DNA from: a bacterium
GTDB taxonomy: Bacteria; Pseudomonadota; Alphaproteobacteria; Rickettsiales; RI-342
Length of the DNA stretch: 64,000 nt
Assembly (NCBI GenBank): GCA_016124905.1
Contig: WGMV01000025.1
Coordinates: 1 to 64,000, forward strand
Reading direction: 5' to 3'
Shown here piece after piece: positions 20,601-28,847 of this stretch (the first letter of the stretch is position 1; every line of letters starts with the position of its first letter). The notes under the pieces were generated by a model. It saw nothing but the letters and a program-made list of their open reading frames with translations. It was not told where the DNA came from and did no database searches. Made by a program: the position numbers and the translations under genes.

Positions 20601-22515
20601 TGATGGAAGAAAGCGGCGGCAATTCACCCTGCCGCAAACGCAGCCGGAAATCATGCACCCACACGCCATTCTCCACGCCAAGCGGTCCCAGCCGCACCGG
20701 CACCTCTTCCAGCACCTTCAGGCCCATATGCTCCAGCACCGGCAGAATGTCCGAAAGCGCCACCTGGTTGCCCGGGCTGTACAGACGAAGCGTCAGCGCC
20801 TGCTCACCCTCATCCACGCTGCACAAATCCACCGTGATGGATTTTTTCGCCATCACCAGCTCGATATTGCGGATATCCTCAATCGCACGCGGCACGGCAT
20901 AACGCGCCACATAATCGCTGCTGAAAGCCTTGCCGTAAATGCGCATCATCTTGGCGCCGTGGTTGGGGCCGTAGGTTCCCTGCAGCGCCTTGCCGAGCGA
21001 CTCGTCCCACGCGCTCACCGCATCCGCCAGGCGGGCATTCAGGGCATCCATATCCACCTCGGGTATATGCCCCGGCGTCGTGTGCAGCTTAAACAGGATG
21101 CGCGCCAGCGGCGAATCGGTCAGCTGGGTGTAAAACGCATCCATCTTGGCGTGGTAGGCCTCTTCCAGAATCGCCTGAATCTTGGTGCGCATCTCGGTGG
21201 AAAAGCGCGTGCGCGGCACATACACCAGGCTCACGATAAACCGCTCAAACTCATCCTTACGGGTAAACGCCCGCACCCGCGGCCGCGTCTCCAGCGAAAG
21301 CACCCCCATGGCCGTGCTGTGCAGTACATCTTCCGACATCTGGAACATCTCATCCCTCGGCAGGAATTCCAGAATGGTCGTCAGCGCTTTGGCATCATGG
21401 CTGCGCGGGGCAAACCCGGCGCGTTCCAGCACATGCTCCGCCTTCTGGCGAATCAGCGGGATATCGTCCATCTTTTCAAAATAAACCGTGGAGGTGAACA
21501 ACCCGACAAAACGGCTCTCACCCACCAGTTCGCCACGGTTGTTCAGGCGTTTCACACTCACCACATCCAGCGCAATCGGCCTGTGCACGGCGGATTTGGC
21601 ATCCGATTTGGTGATATAAATCAACTCGGGCCGTTTTTTCAAATGCGTCGTTTCATAATCGGCCAGCTTGACTGCGGGTGCCAGACGTTTCGGCACATCC
21701 GGGGAATAAAGCCCGAGGCGGGATGCTTCATCCGCGCTCAGGCCGCCCTTTGCATCCAGCGTGTAGTCCACCGCGCCGAGAAACACGAAATGATGGTTGC
21801 GCAGCCAGGCGAGAAACGCCAGCGCCTCGGGCATTTCATCCCGCGCGATGGAAGCTGGCAGCTGGCGCAGATGGCCGGTAAGGTTCTCCACCTTGGCCGT
21901 CATGGAAGGCCAGTCCGCCACGCAATGACGCACGGCATGAAACACCTCTGCCGCAGCCTTGGAAAATACCTGCATGTCATGCTCGTCGCCAACATGACTC
22001 ACTTCCATATCGATGAGCGATTCCGCCTGATAAACCGGTGTTTCATCAGCCTCTTCCGCGCTGCCGAGCGCTTTCAGCACGCCATCCTTGTCGCGTTCCA
22101 CAAACAAAATCGGGTGAATCAGCGACAGCACCTCATAGCCTTGCCCCCCTGCTTCGGATGTCAGGGAATCCACCAGAAAGGGCATATCGTCATGCAAGGT
22201 CAGCACATGGCTGCTGGGCGCCTGCCAGCCATGCTGCTTGATGGTGGGGTTGTAAAGATGGATTTTGGCGGGTTCCGACGCCGGACGCTTCTGGATGAAC
22301 TCCCACGCGGCCAGCGCCCGCTTGCAGGCCTGCACCGGGTCCAGCCCCTGCAGGTCGACCTCGGGAAGATGACGAAAATATTCATGGATAAAGCGCGGCA
22401 GCAGTTGCGGCTGCGAAAATTCGATGTTTTTAGGAATCGCATTCAGGATGTTTTGCAAAACGGGATTGGTCTCTTCCACCGGCTTGGAAACAGCGCTCAT
22501 CCGTTTGGCTGGCAT
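17647..22515 (-). CDS. gdhB: NAD-specific glutamate dehydrogenase, giant GDH-180 class
   Basis: 1,622 aa, typical of the 180-kDa class found in alphaproteobacteria, Pseudomonas and Streptomyces. It oxidises glutamate to 2-oxoglutarate and ammonium with NAD, feeding amino-acid carbon to the TCA cycle. The long N-terminal part (to about 700) holds ACT-like regulatory domains. The catalytic core near residues 820-1130 has [39 protein letters not shown] (the catalytic Lys region), [16 protein letters not shown] and [12 protein letters not shown]. The C-terminal 400 residues are helical. The start at 22515 has AAGGA 6 nt upstream and is preferred over 22530. SucCD, encoded 20 kb away, works downstream of its product. 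Confidence 0.96.
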   Translation of the reverse strand: [1622 protein letters not shown]

Positions 22516-22541
22516 AATGCGTCCTTTCATCCATATTTCCG

Positions 22542-22579
22542 GGCTTTGTTAAGCTTACGCCGAGAATATCAACAAAGCC
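22542..22579 (-). promoter_or_regulatory. Candidate gdhB promoter within a 9-bp inverted repeat
   Basis: GGCTTTGTT (22542-22550) and AACAAAGCC (22571-22579) are perfect inverted arms 20 bp apart, 27 bp upstream of the gdhB start. On the minus strand TTGTTG, 17 bp, TTAACA can be read as -35 and -10 boxes lying largely in the two arms, so a repressor dimer bound to them would block the promoter. This is inference from pattern only. Confidence 0.35.
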
Positions 22580-22723
22580 TTGCTGCCTTCTAGTGCAGCC
22601 TACCACCAAAAGCAAAAGCTTTGCATCTTGCGCCGCAGCACCGTTTTCATGCCAGATCCGGCTTGCAAGCGAGGCCCGCCATGCGTACTGTCGCTTTTTC
22701 ATAATAAGACAAAAGGCCCCTGA

Positions 22724-23521
22724 ATGTCGCCCCACCCCGCCACATCCTCCCACCCTGATATCGCGCTGTGCCAGGCCATCGGCCAGCTGGCGGTGGAAGC
22801 CGCTGAAGCCGTCCTGGCCGTCTACGCGGGTGAGTTTACGGTGGAACGCAAGGACGACAAAAGCCCCGTGACCGAGGCGGACACCGCAGCCCACCACATC
22901 ATCGCCGCCGGGCTGGCACGGCTTACTCCGCACATCCCCGTCATTTCCGAGGAAGAGACCTCCAACCACGCCGCTGCCGCCGCCGATGAATTCTGGCTGG
23001 TGGACCCCCTGGACGGCACCAAAAGCTTTATCAAACGCACCGGTGAATTCACCGTCAATATCGGCCTCATTCGCAACCATCAGCCGGCCCTCGGCGTGGT
23101 GCAGGTGCCGGTAACGGGTAAGCTCTATGGCGGCGTGGTCGGCATGGGCGCCTGGCTGCGGGAAAAAACCGGGCCGGAACGTGCCATTCGCACCCTTGCA
23201 CCCTCAAAAGACGGCCTGAACGTGGTCATGAGCCAGTCGCACCTGGATGACGATACCAGGGCCTTCGTGGCCCATTTGCAGGTCAAAAGCGCCATCAAGG
23301 CGGGCAGTTCCCTGAAATTCTGCGCCGTGGCCGATGGCAGTGCCGACATCTACCCCCGCTTCGCCCCCACCATGGAATGGGACACCGCCGCGGGCCATGC
23401 CGTGCTCAATGCCGCAGGCGGCCTGGTGCTGACGCCCGAAGGCAAACCCTTCACCTATGGCAAGCCGGATTATCGGAACGGCCATTTTATCGCCTATGGC
23501 AGCAGGGAATTGCTGAAATAA
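22724..23521 (+). CDS. cysQ: 3'(2'),5'-bisphosphate nucleotidase CysQ (inositol monophosphatase family)
   Basis: 265 aa, normal for CysQ. It removes the 3'-phosphate from PAP(S), a by-product of sulfate assimilation and phosphopantetheine transfer. Metal-binding motifs are visible: VTEADTAAH, ISEEE (Glu ligand), WLVDPLDGTKSFIKRTGEF (the DPxDGT signature) and PTMEWDTAAGHAVL (WDxAAG). The MEWDTAAG form and GEFTVNIGLI point to CysQ rather than SuhB. It is divergent from gdhB across 208 bp. Downstream, 23522-23769 holds only G/C-rich palindromes before ndk. Confidence 0.92.
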   Translation: MSPHPATSSHPDIALCQAIGQLAVEAAEAVLAVYAGEFTVERKDDKSPVTEADTAAHHIIAAGLARLTPHIPVISEEETSNHAAAAADEFWLVDPLDGTKSFIKRTGEFTVNIGLIRNHQPALGVVQVPVTGKLYGGVVGMGAWLREKTGPERAIRTLAPSKDGLNVVMSQSHLDDDTRAFVAHLQVKSAIKAGSSLKFCAVADGSADIYPRFAPTMEWDTAAGHAVLNAAGGLVLTPEGKPFTYGKPDYRNGHFIAYGSRELLK

Positions 23522-23533
23522 TCTCTCACGCCC

Positions 23534-23559
23534 CCCCTCTCCCGCAGCAGGGAGAGGGG
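23534..23559. repeat. Family B palindrome after cysQ
   Basis: CCCCTCTCCC (23534-23543) and GGGAGAGGGG (23550-23559) form a 10-bp perfect stem with a 6-nt loop, starting 12 bp after the cysQ stop. It has no T-run. It is a shorter relative of the palindromes at 15386 and 50249. Confidence 0.75.
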
Positions 23560-23606
23560 AGTCAATCAATACTTATGTACCCGTAGCGGAGAAATTGCAC
23601 GGCAGG

Positions 23607-23686
23607 CTCCCTCGCCCCGCTTGCGGGGCTTGAGGGGAACCGTGGCCGAAGGCCGCGTAAGTCCCAGAAAGGGCTGGGGTGAGGGG
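23607..23686. repeat. Family B compound palindrome before ndk
   Basis: Outer arms CCCTCGCCCC (23609-23618) and GGGGTGAGGG (23676-23685) pair with one G-T wobble. Inside are GCCCCGC-TT-GCGGGGC (23614-23629, overlapping the left arm) and a small GGCC-GAA-GGCC hairpin near 23644. The competing stems suggest a folded or recombined REP-like unit. Confidence 0.65.
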
Positions 23687-23769
23687 CGTCATCTTAAACA
23701 AAACACTTGCCTCTACCCCCTAACCACCCTAGAGAGCGTCCCATCAGACATTCCCTTGGAGATAAGAAC

Positions 23770-24192
23770 ATGGCGATCCAACGCACCTTTTCCATCCTGA
23801 AGCCGGATGCCACCGAACGCAACCTGACGGGCAAAATCAATGCCATGATCGAGGAAAGCGGCCTCCGCATCATCGCCCAGCGCCGCACGCGCCTGTCCCG
23901 CCTTCAGGCCGGCCAGTTCTACGCCGTGCACAAAGAGCGCCCCTTCTTCGGCGAACTGGTGGAATACATGGTTTCCGGCCCGGTAGTCGTACAGGTTCTG
24001 GAAGGCGAAGACGCCGTTGCCGCCTACCGCAAACTGATGGGCGCCACCAACCCGGCCAACGCCGATGCCGGCACCATCCGCAAGCTCCATGCCGAAAGCA
24101 TCGAGCGCAACTCCGTTCACGGCTCCGACTCCGTCGAGAACGCCGCCAACGAGATCCGCTTCTTCTTCTCCGATTGCGACATCGTCGGCTAA
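23770..24192 (+). CDS. ndk: Nucleoside diphosphate kinase
   Basis: 140 aa, the normal length. Ndk balances nucleoside triphosphate pools by phosphate transfer through a histidine. It begins [18 protein letters not shown], has [28 protein letters not shown], and contains the active-site histidine in [16 protein letters not shown]. The start at 23770 has GGAGATAAG upstream and fits the family start; a longer in-frame extension to 23707 lies in the non-coding gap. A terminator follows, and mutL is convergent. Confidence 0.97.
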   Translation: MAIQRTFSILKPDATERNLTGKINAMIEESGLRIIAQRRTRLSRLQAGQFYAVHKERPFFGELVEYMVSGPVVVQVLEGEDAVAAYRKLMGATNPANADAGTIRKLHAESIERNSVHGSDSVENAANEIRFFFSDCDIVG

Positions 24193-24210
24193 CCGACCGC
24201 ACATCGAACG

Positions 24211-24240
24211 AAAAAGCCGGGCCAAAAGCCCGGCTTTTTT
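24211..24240 (+). terminator. Intrinsic terminator after ndk
   Basis: A-run, GCCGGGC (24216-24222), CAAAA loop, GCCCGGC (24228-24234), then a T-run. It begins 18 bp after the ndk stop. Confidence 0.92.
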
Positions 24241-24303
24241 ATTGGCCACTAACAACATTCATCCAATTGTTTTCCTTAATGAGCATAGCGAATTTAGGAA
24301 AAC

Positions 24304-24330
24304 CGTCATCCCGGACTCGATCCGGGATCC
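24304..24330 (+). repeat. Family A hairpin, left of a convergent pair
   Basis: CGTCAT head with stem ATCCCGGA (24308-24315) / TCCGGGAT (24321-24328) and a 5-nt loop. It has the same plan as 17117-17145 but a different stem sequence. It forms an outward-facing inverted pair with 24362-24385, about 82 bp in all, in the gap between ndk and mutL. Confidence 0.85.
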
Positions 24331-24361
24331 ATGCTGACATCCGCAATAAAACAAAAAGATA

Positions 24362-24385
24362 GATTCCGGCCTTCGCCGGAATGAC
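24362..24385 (-). repeat. Family A hairpin, right of a convergent pair
   Basis: Reverse orientation: ATTCCGGC (24363-24370), CTTC loop, GCCGGAAT (24375-24382), then GAC completing the GTCAT head on the minus strand. It sits 10 bp from the mutL stop at 24396. No gene lies in the 31-bp spacer between the two units. Confidence 0.85.
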
Positions 24386-24395
24386 AACAACCAAC

Positions 24396-26249
24396 TCAGC
24401 GCCGCCCAAACAGCTTCTCAATATCCGCCTTCTTCAACTCCACATAAGTCGGCCGCCCATGGTTGCACTGGCCGCTATGCGGCGTGGCCTCCATCTCGCG
24501 CAGCAACGCATTCATCTCGCCCATGCTCAGCGCCCGCCCCGCCCGCACGGAGCCGTGGCAGGCCATCGTGCCGCAGATATGCTCGATGCGGGAACGCAGG
24601 GAAAAATGCTCGCCATGCTCCTCCATCTCCGCCAGCATGTCCTTCACAAGCCCGGCAATGTCGCATTCGCCCATCAGCGCGGGCGCCTCGCGCACCAGCA
24701 CGGCCTTATCGCCGAACGGCTCCAGCTTCAGCCCAAGCTGCAGCAATTCTTCCACGCGGCTTTTCAATATCTCCTGCCCATGCGCGCCCACTTCCACCAC
24801 TTCGGGTATCAGCAGCGCCTGCCGCGCCAGCTCGCCTTCGCTCATGGCAAGCTTCATGCGTTCATACACCAGCCGTTCATGCGCCGCGTGCTGGTCCACA
24901 ATGACCAAACCATCCGCCGTTTGCGACACGATATAGGTGCCATGCAGTTGCGCCTTGGCATAGCCCAGCGGCGGCACATCCTCCTGCGGCTGATTATCCG
25001 GCGCGGGTGCAATCCCCGGCCCGCTGCCGAACGGCTCCTGCGATTCCGGCTCGTTCCATTGCTTAGGGGCCACCTGCTCGCGCACCCGCTGCATCATCGC
25101 GCCTGTATAGCTCGGCACCGCGCTTGCCACACGCGGCGCGGCACCGCTCATATACCCAAGCGGCAGACTGCTTTGTGGCATAACTGCAGGCCGCGCGAAT
25201 TGCAGCGCCTGCGCCGCCACCTGCGTGGAGGCCTTAAACCCCGCCCCCGCCAATGCCTGACGAATGCCGTGAATCACCAGCGACCGCACCGCCCCCGCCA
25301 TGCGAAAGCGCACCTCCGCCTTCGCCGGGTGCACATTCACATCCACCTCTTCCGAAGGCAGATCAAGAAACATCGCCACCACCGCATGCCGGTCATGCGC
25401 CAGATAATCCTGATAGGCCGCCTTGATGGCGCCAAGAAACTGCTTGTCGCGGATTGGCCGCCCATTGACGGAAACATACTGCCACGCGCTGGTGGCCTTG
25501 TTGAAGGTCGGCAGGCTGGCGAACCCCGTCAGCTTCATGCCTTCGTTATTGGCTTCAATCGCCTGCGCGTTCTCGGCGAATTCCTTGCCCAGCACATCCG
25601 CCAGCCGGAGCAGCCTGCCCTCATGCCCCGTCCCTCGCGCGGGCCATTGATGCAGCATCTTGCCATCATGCATCAGGGAAAACGCAACGGACGGATGGCT
25701 CATCGCCAGCCGTTCCAGCATGTCGGTGGCGGCCTGCAGCTCCGTGCGTTCCGTCTTCAAAAATTTCAGCCGCGCCGGCACCGCGAAGAACAGATCGCGA
25801 ATCTCCACGCTCGTGCCCACCGGGTGCGTCGCGGGCGCTGGCTCCATCACCTCGCCGCCATCCACGGCCAGCATCCAGGCCTCATCCGCACCCTTGGCGC
25901 GGCTGGTCAATTTCATCCGGCTCACCGAGCCGATGGAAGGCAATGCCTCCCCCCGAAACCCGAGCGAACGGATCGCCAGCAGATCATCCTCCGGCATCTT
26001 GGAGGTCGCATGCCGCTGCACGGCCAGGTTCAAATCATCCGGCCCCATGCCGATGCCATTATCCGTCACCGCAATCAGGCTGCGCCCGCCCTGTTCCAGC
26101 CGCACATCCACGCGGGTCGCGCCCGCATCCACGGCATTTTCCACCAGCTCCTTCACCACACTGGCGGGCCGCTCCACCACCTCACCCGCCGCAATGCGGT
26201 TCACCACCACATTCGGCAGCAGGCGGATAATGGGCTTCGCATCGCTCAT
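24396..26249 (-). CDS. mutL: DNA mismatch repair protein MutL, endonuclease type
   Basis: 617 aa. MutL links MutS mismatch recognition to strand removal. The GHKL ATPase domain is clear: IAAGEVVERPASVVKELVEN, VTDNGIGM and GFRGEALPSI. A Pro/Gln-rich linker (about 340-420) leads to the dimerisation domain, which carries DQHAAHERLVYE, an exact match to the DQHAx2Ex4E endonuclease motif, plus ACHGSVRAG and the C-terminal CNHGRP and FGRR. It is therefore the nicking form expected in bacteria without MutH. Its ATG overlaps the pgi stop as ATGA, so it is the last gene of the ftsE-M16-M16-pgi-mutL operon. mutS is not in the window. Confidence 0.97.
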   Translation of the reverse strand: MSDAKPIIRLLPNVVVNRIAAGEVVERPASVVKELVENAVDAGATRVDVRLEQGGRSLIAVTDNGIGMGPDDLNLAVQRHATSKMPEDDLLAIRSLGFRGEALPSIGSVSRMKLTSRAKGADEAWMLAVDGGEVMEPAPATHPVGTSVEIRDLFFAVPARLKFLKTERTELQAATDMLERLAMSHPSVAFSLMHDGKMLHQWPARGTGHEGRLLRLADVLGKEFAENAQAIEANNEGMKLTGFASLPTFNKATSAWQYVSVNGRPIRDKQFLGAIKAAYQDYLAHDRHAVVAMFLDLPSEEVDVNVHPAKAEVRFRMAGAVRSLVIHGIRQALAGAGFKASTQVAAQALQFARPAVMPQSSLPLGYMSGAAPRVASAVPSYTGAMMQRVREQVAPKQWNEPESQEPFGSGPGIAPAPDNQPQEDVPPLGYAKAQLHGTYIVSQTADGLVIVDQHAAHERLVYERMKLAMSEGELARQALLIPEVVEVGAHGQEILKSRVEELLQLGLKLEPFGDKAVLVREAPALMGECDIAGLVKDMLAEMEEHGEHFSLRSRIEHICGTMACHGSVRAGRALSMGEMNALLREMEATPHSGQCNHGRPTYVELKKADIEKLFGRR

Positions 26250-27508
26250 GCGGCAGTCCCTTGCGCCCGCAGCACCTTGCGCGTCAAAGCTTTGCCCTGT
26301 TCCACCGCAAGCTGGTCGTAGGGGTTGACCTGCATCAGCTCCGCCAGCGCGATCACTTCCAGCATGAAATGCATCAGCAATGCCCCCACGGCTTCACTGT
26401 CCAGCCGCTGCATCACCATGTGGCGCACGGGCAGCCCATGGCCTGCCATCGTCGCCGCCGTGGCCTGGCACTGCGCCATCAGCACATCGCCGGATGTATT
26501 ATCCTGCAGGTAATCCAGCCCATATTTGGTCAACCATTCCGCCGGAGCCATATCACCCTTGCCGCGCACATTCACTTCCAGCATGGTGAAGCATTTGTCG
26601 CGCGGGCCGTCCAGGTAAAGCTGCAGCTGGCTGTGCTGGTCCACCGCGCCGAGTGAGCGGATGGGCGTGAACCCCTTGCCACTCTTGCCCAGGCTTTCCG
26701 CCAGCAGCTGGCGATACCAGGTGCCCATGGCAAACAGCTGGTTGCAATAGGGCATGAAGACCGAGAGCTTCGCCCCCTGCTGCTGGCAATGCATCAGCCA
26801 TGCCGCGCCGATGAGCGCGGGGTTATAACCCGGCGTTTCCTTCAGGCGCGTCACCACTTCCGTCGCGCCATGGCGCAGAGCATGGATGTCATGCCCGGCC
26901 AGCAACGCGGGAATCAGCCCGACCGCCGTCAGCACCGCATAACGCCCGCCAATATCATCCGGGTGGGGGATGATGGTAAGGTCGTGGTCTTCCGCGAAGC
27001 TGCGCATGGGCGAAGGTTTGCTGCCCGTCAGCACCGCCACCTGTTCTTTCAGCGGCACCCCCATCTCACGCAGCATGGAGGCCGCCTGCAGCAGCAGGTA
27101 AAGCGGCTCCACCGTCCCGCCGGATTTGCTGATGGCCAGCACCATCGATTCCCTTAACCTGTCGGGAGACAACAGCGTGGAGAGGCTGTCCGGGTCGAGA
27201 TTCTCCACAAAATGCACCGTGGTCGTACCCGGCTTGCCGAGCCCCACCAGCGTCGCCCCGCCAAGGGTGGACCCCCCCGTGCCAAGCACAATCAGCCGCT
27301 TGAAGCGCGATGCCCTTTCGGCAAAATTCACCACGGCCTTAAGGTCCTCCTTACGGTAAGGAAGTTCCAGCACGGGGTGGCGCTTCAGAATATCCGGCTT
27401 GCTGAAAATATCCGCCAGGCCTTCGAGCCCTGCCACATCCATGGTGGGGGGCATGGCGTAATCCTGCCCTTCTGCGTTGAGAAACAGCTGACTATAGGGA
27501 AAACTCAT
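26246..27508 (-). CDS. pgi: Glucose-6-phosphate isomerase, short form
   Basis: 420 aa, shorter than the E. coli enzyme (549 aa) and like the compact Pgi of Bacillus or Thermus. It interconverts glucose-6-phosphate and fructose-6-phosphate. The phosphate-binding and active-site segments are LGTGGSTLGGATLVGLG, AISKSGGTVEPLYL, PYCNQLFAMGTWYRQLLAES and LGAVDQHSQLQLYLDGP. The start at 27508 begins MSFPYSQLF; upstream in-frame codons overlap the preceding protease gene and show no family similarity. It lies 19 bp after the M16 gene and overlaps mutL by 4 bp. Confidence 0.94.
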   Translation of the reverse strand: MSFPYSQLFLNAEGQDYAMPPTMDVAGLEGLADIFSKPDILKRHPVLELPYRKEDLKAVVNFAERASRFKRLIVLGTGGSTLGGATLVGLGKPGTTTVHFVENLDPDSLSTLLSPDRLRESMVLAISKSGGTVEPLYLLLQAASMLREMGVPLKEQVAVLTGSKPSPMRSFAEDHDLTIIPHPDDIGGRYAVLTAVGLIPALLAGHDIHALRHGATEVVTRLKETPGYNPALIGAAWLMHCQQQGAKLSVFMPYCNQLFAMGTWYRQLLAESLGKSGKGFTPIRSLGAVDQHSQLQLYLDGPRDKCFTMLEVNVRGKGDMAPAEWLTKYGLDYLQDNTSGDVLMAQCQATAATMAGHGLPVRHMVMQRLDSEAVGALLMHFMLEVIALAELMQVNPYDQLAVEQGKALTRKVLRAQGTAA

Positions 27509-27527
27509 GATGCATGTACTTTCTGTA

Positions 27528-28847
27528 TTACGGTTTTGCCGCCGTACCTGGCCCGGCGCTGATGATGCGCGTGGCATCGGCCTTCAGCCATAGTTTTGCA
27601 ATGCGTTTCAGGTCATCCAGCGTCACCGCCTGATAATTCCGCACATAGGTCTGCAGATGCTCGGGCGGCACACGGTTGGCCTGCATATTGGCCAGAATGC
27701 CCGCCAGCCTGCCTGTGCTGTCCGCCTGCAAGGCAAAATTGCCGAGCAGGTTGCTGCGCGTATCGTCCAGCTGCGCCTGAGTGAAATTGCCCTTGGCCGT
27801 CTGCGCCAGCAACTCGCGGAAGCTGGCAATGGCCTTTTCGGTATTTTCCGGACGGGTGGAAAACACACCCGTCAATACCGGGCAGGATTCATGAAACACA
27901 TAATCGGCAGAGGCACCATAAACCAAACCCTTCTCCTCACGCAACCGCTGCATCATCAGCGAGGAGAAATTGCCGCTGCCAAACAGATGCGTCAGAATGT
28001 TCATGGCAAAAAAATCCGGGCTGGAACGCGGCATGGCGGGCATGCCGAACATCACGGCCGCCTGCGGCGTGTCCATGCTCACATGGCTGGTTCCCCCCTT
28101 GGCCATCGGCACGGCAGCGGGGAATGCGTAGGGCGCGGGTTCATCCGGCAAGGCGCCGAAGGCCGCATCCACCAACTGCACCGCCTTTTCCTTGCTGATA
28201 TCGCCCACCACCACCACGTTCAGGCGCTGGCGATACAGTCCTTTTTGCAAAAAGCCTTTCACATCCTTCAGGCCGATATGCTGCGCGCTTTCCGGCGTCA
28301 GCTGTCCGTGCCGCCCGCACGGGTGCGTCGGAAACGCCTCCTTCCACCAGGCAATGCCTGCCACGCTGGAGGGGTCCTGCTGCATGGCCTGCCAGCCTGC
28401 GAGCAGCTGTTCCTTCACGCGGCCCAGCGCCGCTTCCGGCAGGGCCGGGCGCAGCAGCAGGTCCGCCAGCTTCGGAAAAGCCTCATCCACGCGGTTGCTG
28501 ATGGTTTTCAGCGACACATCCAGGCTCAGCGGTTGCGCCACTGGCGCAAGCTCAATGCCACGCTGGTCCAGGTACATCTGGAAATCCTCGGCGCTCTTGC
28601 CGCCCGCGCCTTCAATCAGCATGCGCGCGCTCGTCGCCGCCAGGCCGGATTGCGCTTCGCTTTCCGCAAACGCGCCGATCCCCTGCACCGACACAATGGC
28701 CGAAACCACCGGCACCTCATGATGCCCCATATACCAGAGCGTGATACCTTTTGGCGTCTTCAGCGCTTCCACCGGAGGGAATGCCTTTGCTTGCCATGGC
28801 AACAGCACCAGCAGCAGGCATGAAAATGCGATCAGATAATGCCTCAT
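27528..28847 (-). CDS. M16 family peptidase-like subunit lacking the zinc motif
   Basis: 439 aa with a signal peptide (MRHYLIAFSCLLLVLLPWQAKA). It has the M16 fold: GITLWYMGHHEVPVVSAIVSV at the start, and the conserved Arg/Tyr segment QRLREEKGLVYGASADYV in the second half. The HxxEH zinc site is absent; at that place it reads SGLAATSARMLIEG. It is therefore probably the non-catalytic partner of the upstream M16 protein, as in alpha/beta processing-peptidase-like pairs. Its ATG overlaps the upstream stop (ATGA), supporting equal production. Likely periplasmic. Confidence 0.92.
   Translation of the reverse strand: MRHYLIAFSCLLLVLLPWQAKAFPPVEALKTPKGITLWYMGHHEVPVVSAIVSVQGIGAFAESEAQSGLAATSARMLIEGAGGKSAEDFQMYLDQRGIELAPVAQPLSLDVSLKTISNRVDEAFPKLADLLLRPALPEAALGRVKEQLLAGWQAMQQDPSSVAGIAWWKEAFPTHPCGRHGQLTPESAQHIGLKDVKGFLQKGLYRQRLNVVVVGDISKEKAVQLVDAAFGALPDEPAPYAFPAAVPMAKGGTSHVSMDTPQAAVMFGMPAMPRSSPDFFAMNILTHLFGSGNFSSLMMQRLREEKGLVYGASADYVFHESCPVLTGVFSTRPENTEKAIASFRELLAQTAKGNFTQAQLDDTRSNLLGNFALQADSTGRLAGILANMQANRVPPEHLQTYVRNYQAVTLDDLKRIAKLWLKADATRIISAGPGTAAKP

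Noticed and set aside
18175-22593. A very long open frame (about 1,470 codons) on the plus strand opposite gdhB.
   Set aside because: It is antisense to an intact glutamate dehydrogenase gene, is His/Arg/Gln-rich with no recognisable motif, and is explained by the codon bias of the GC-rich gene on the other strand.
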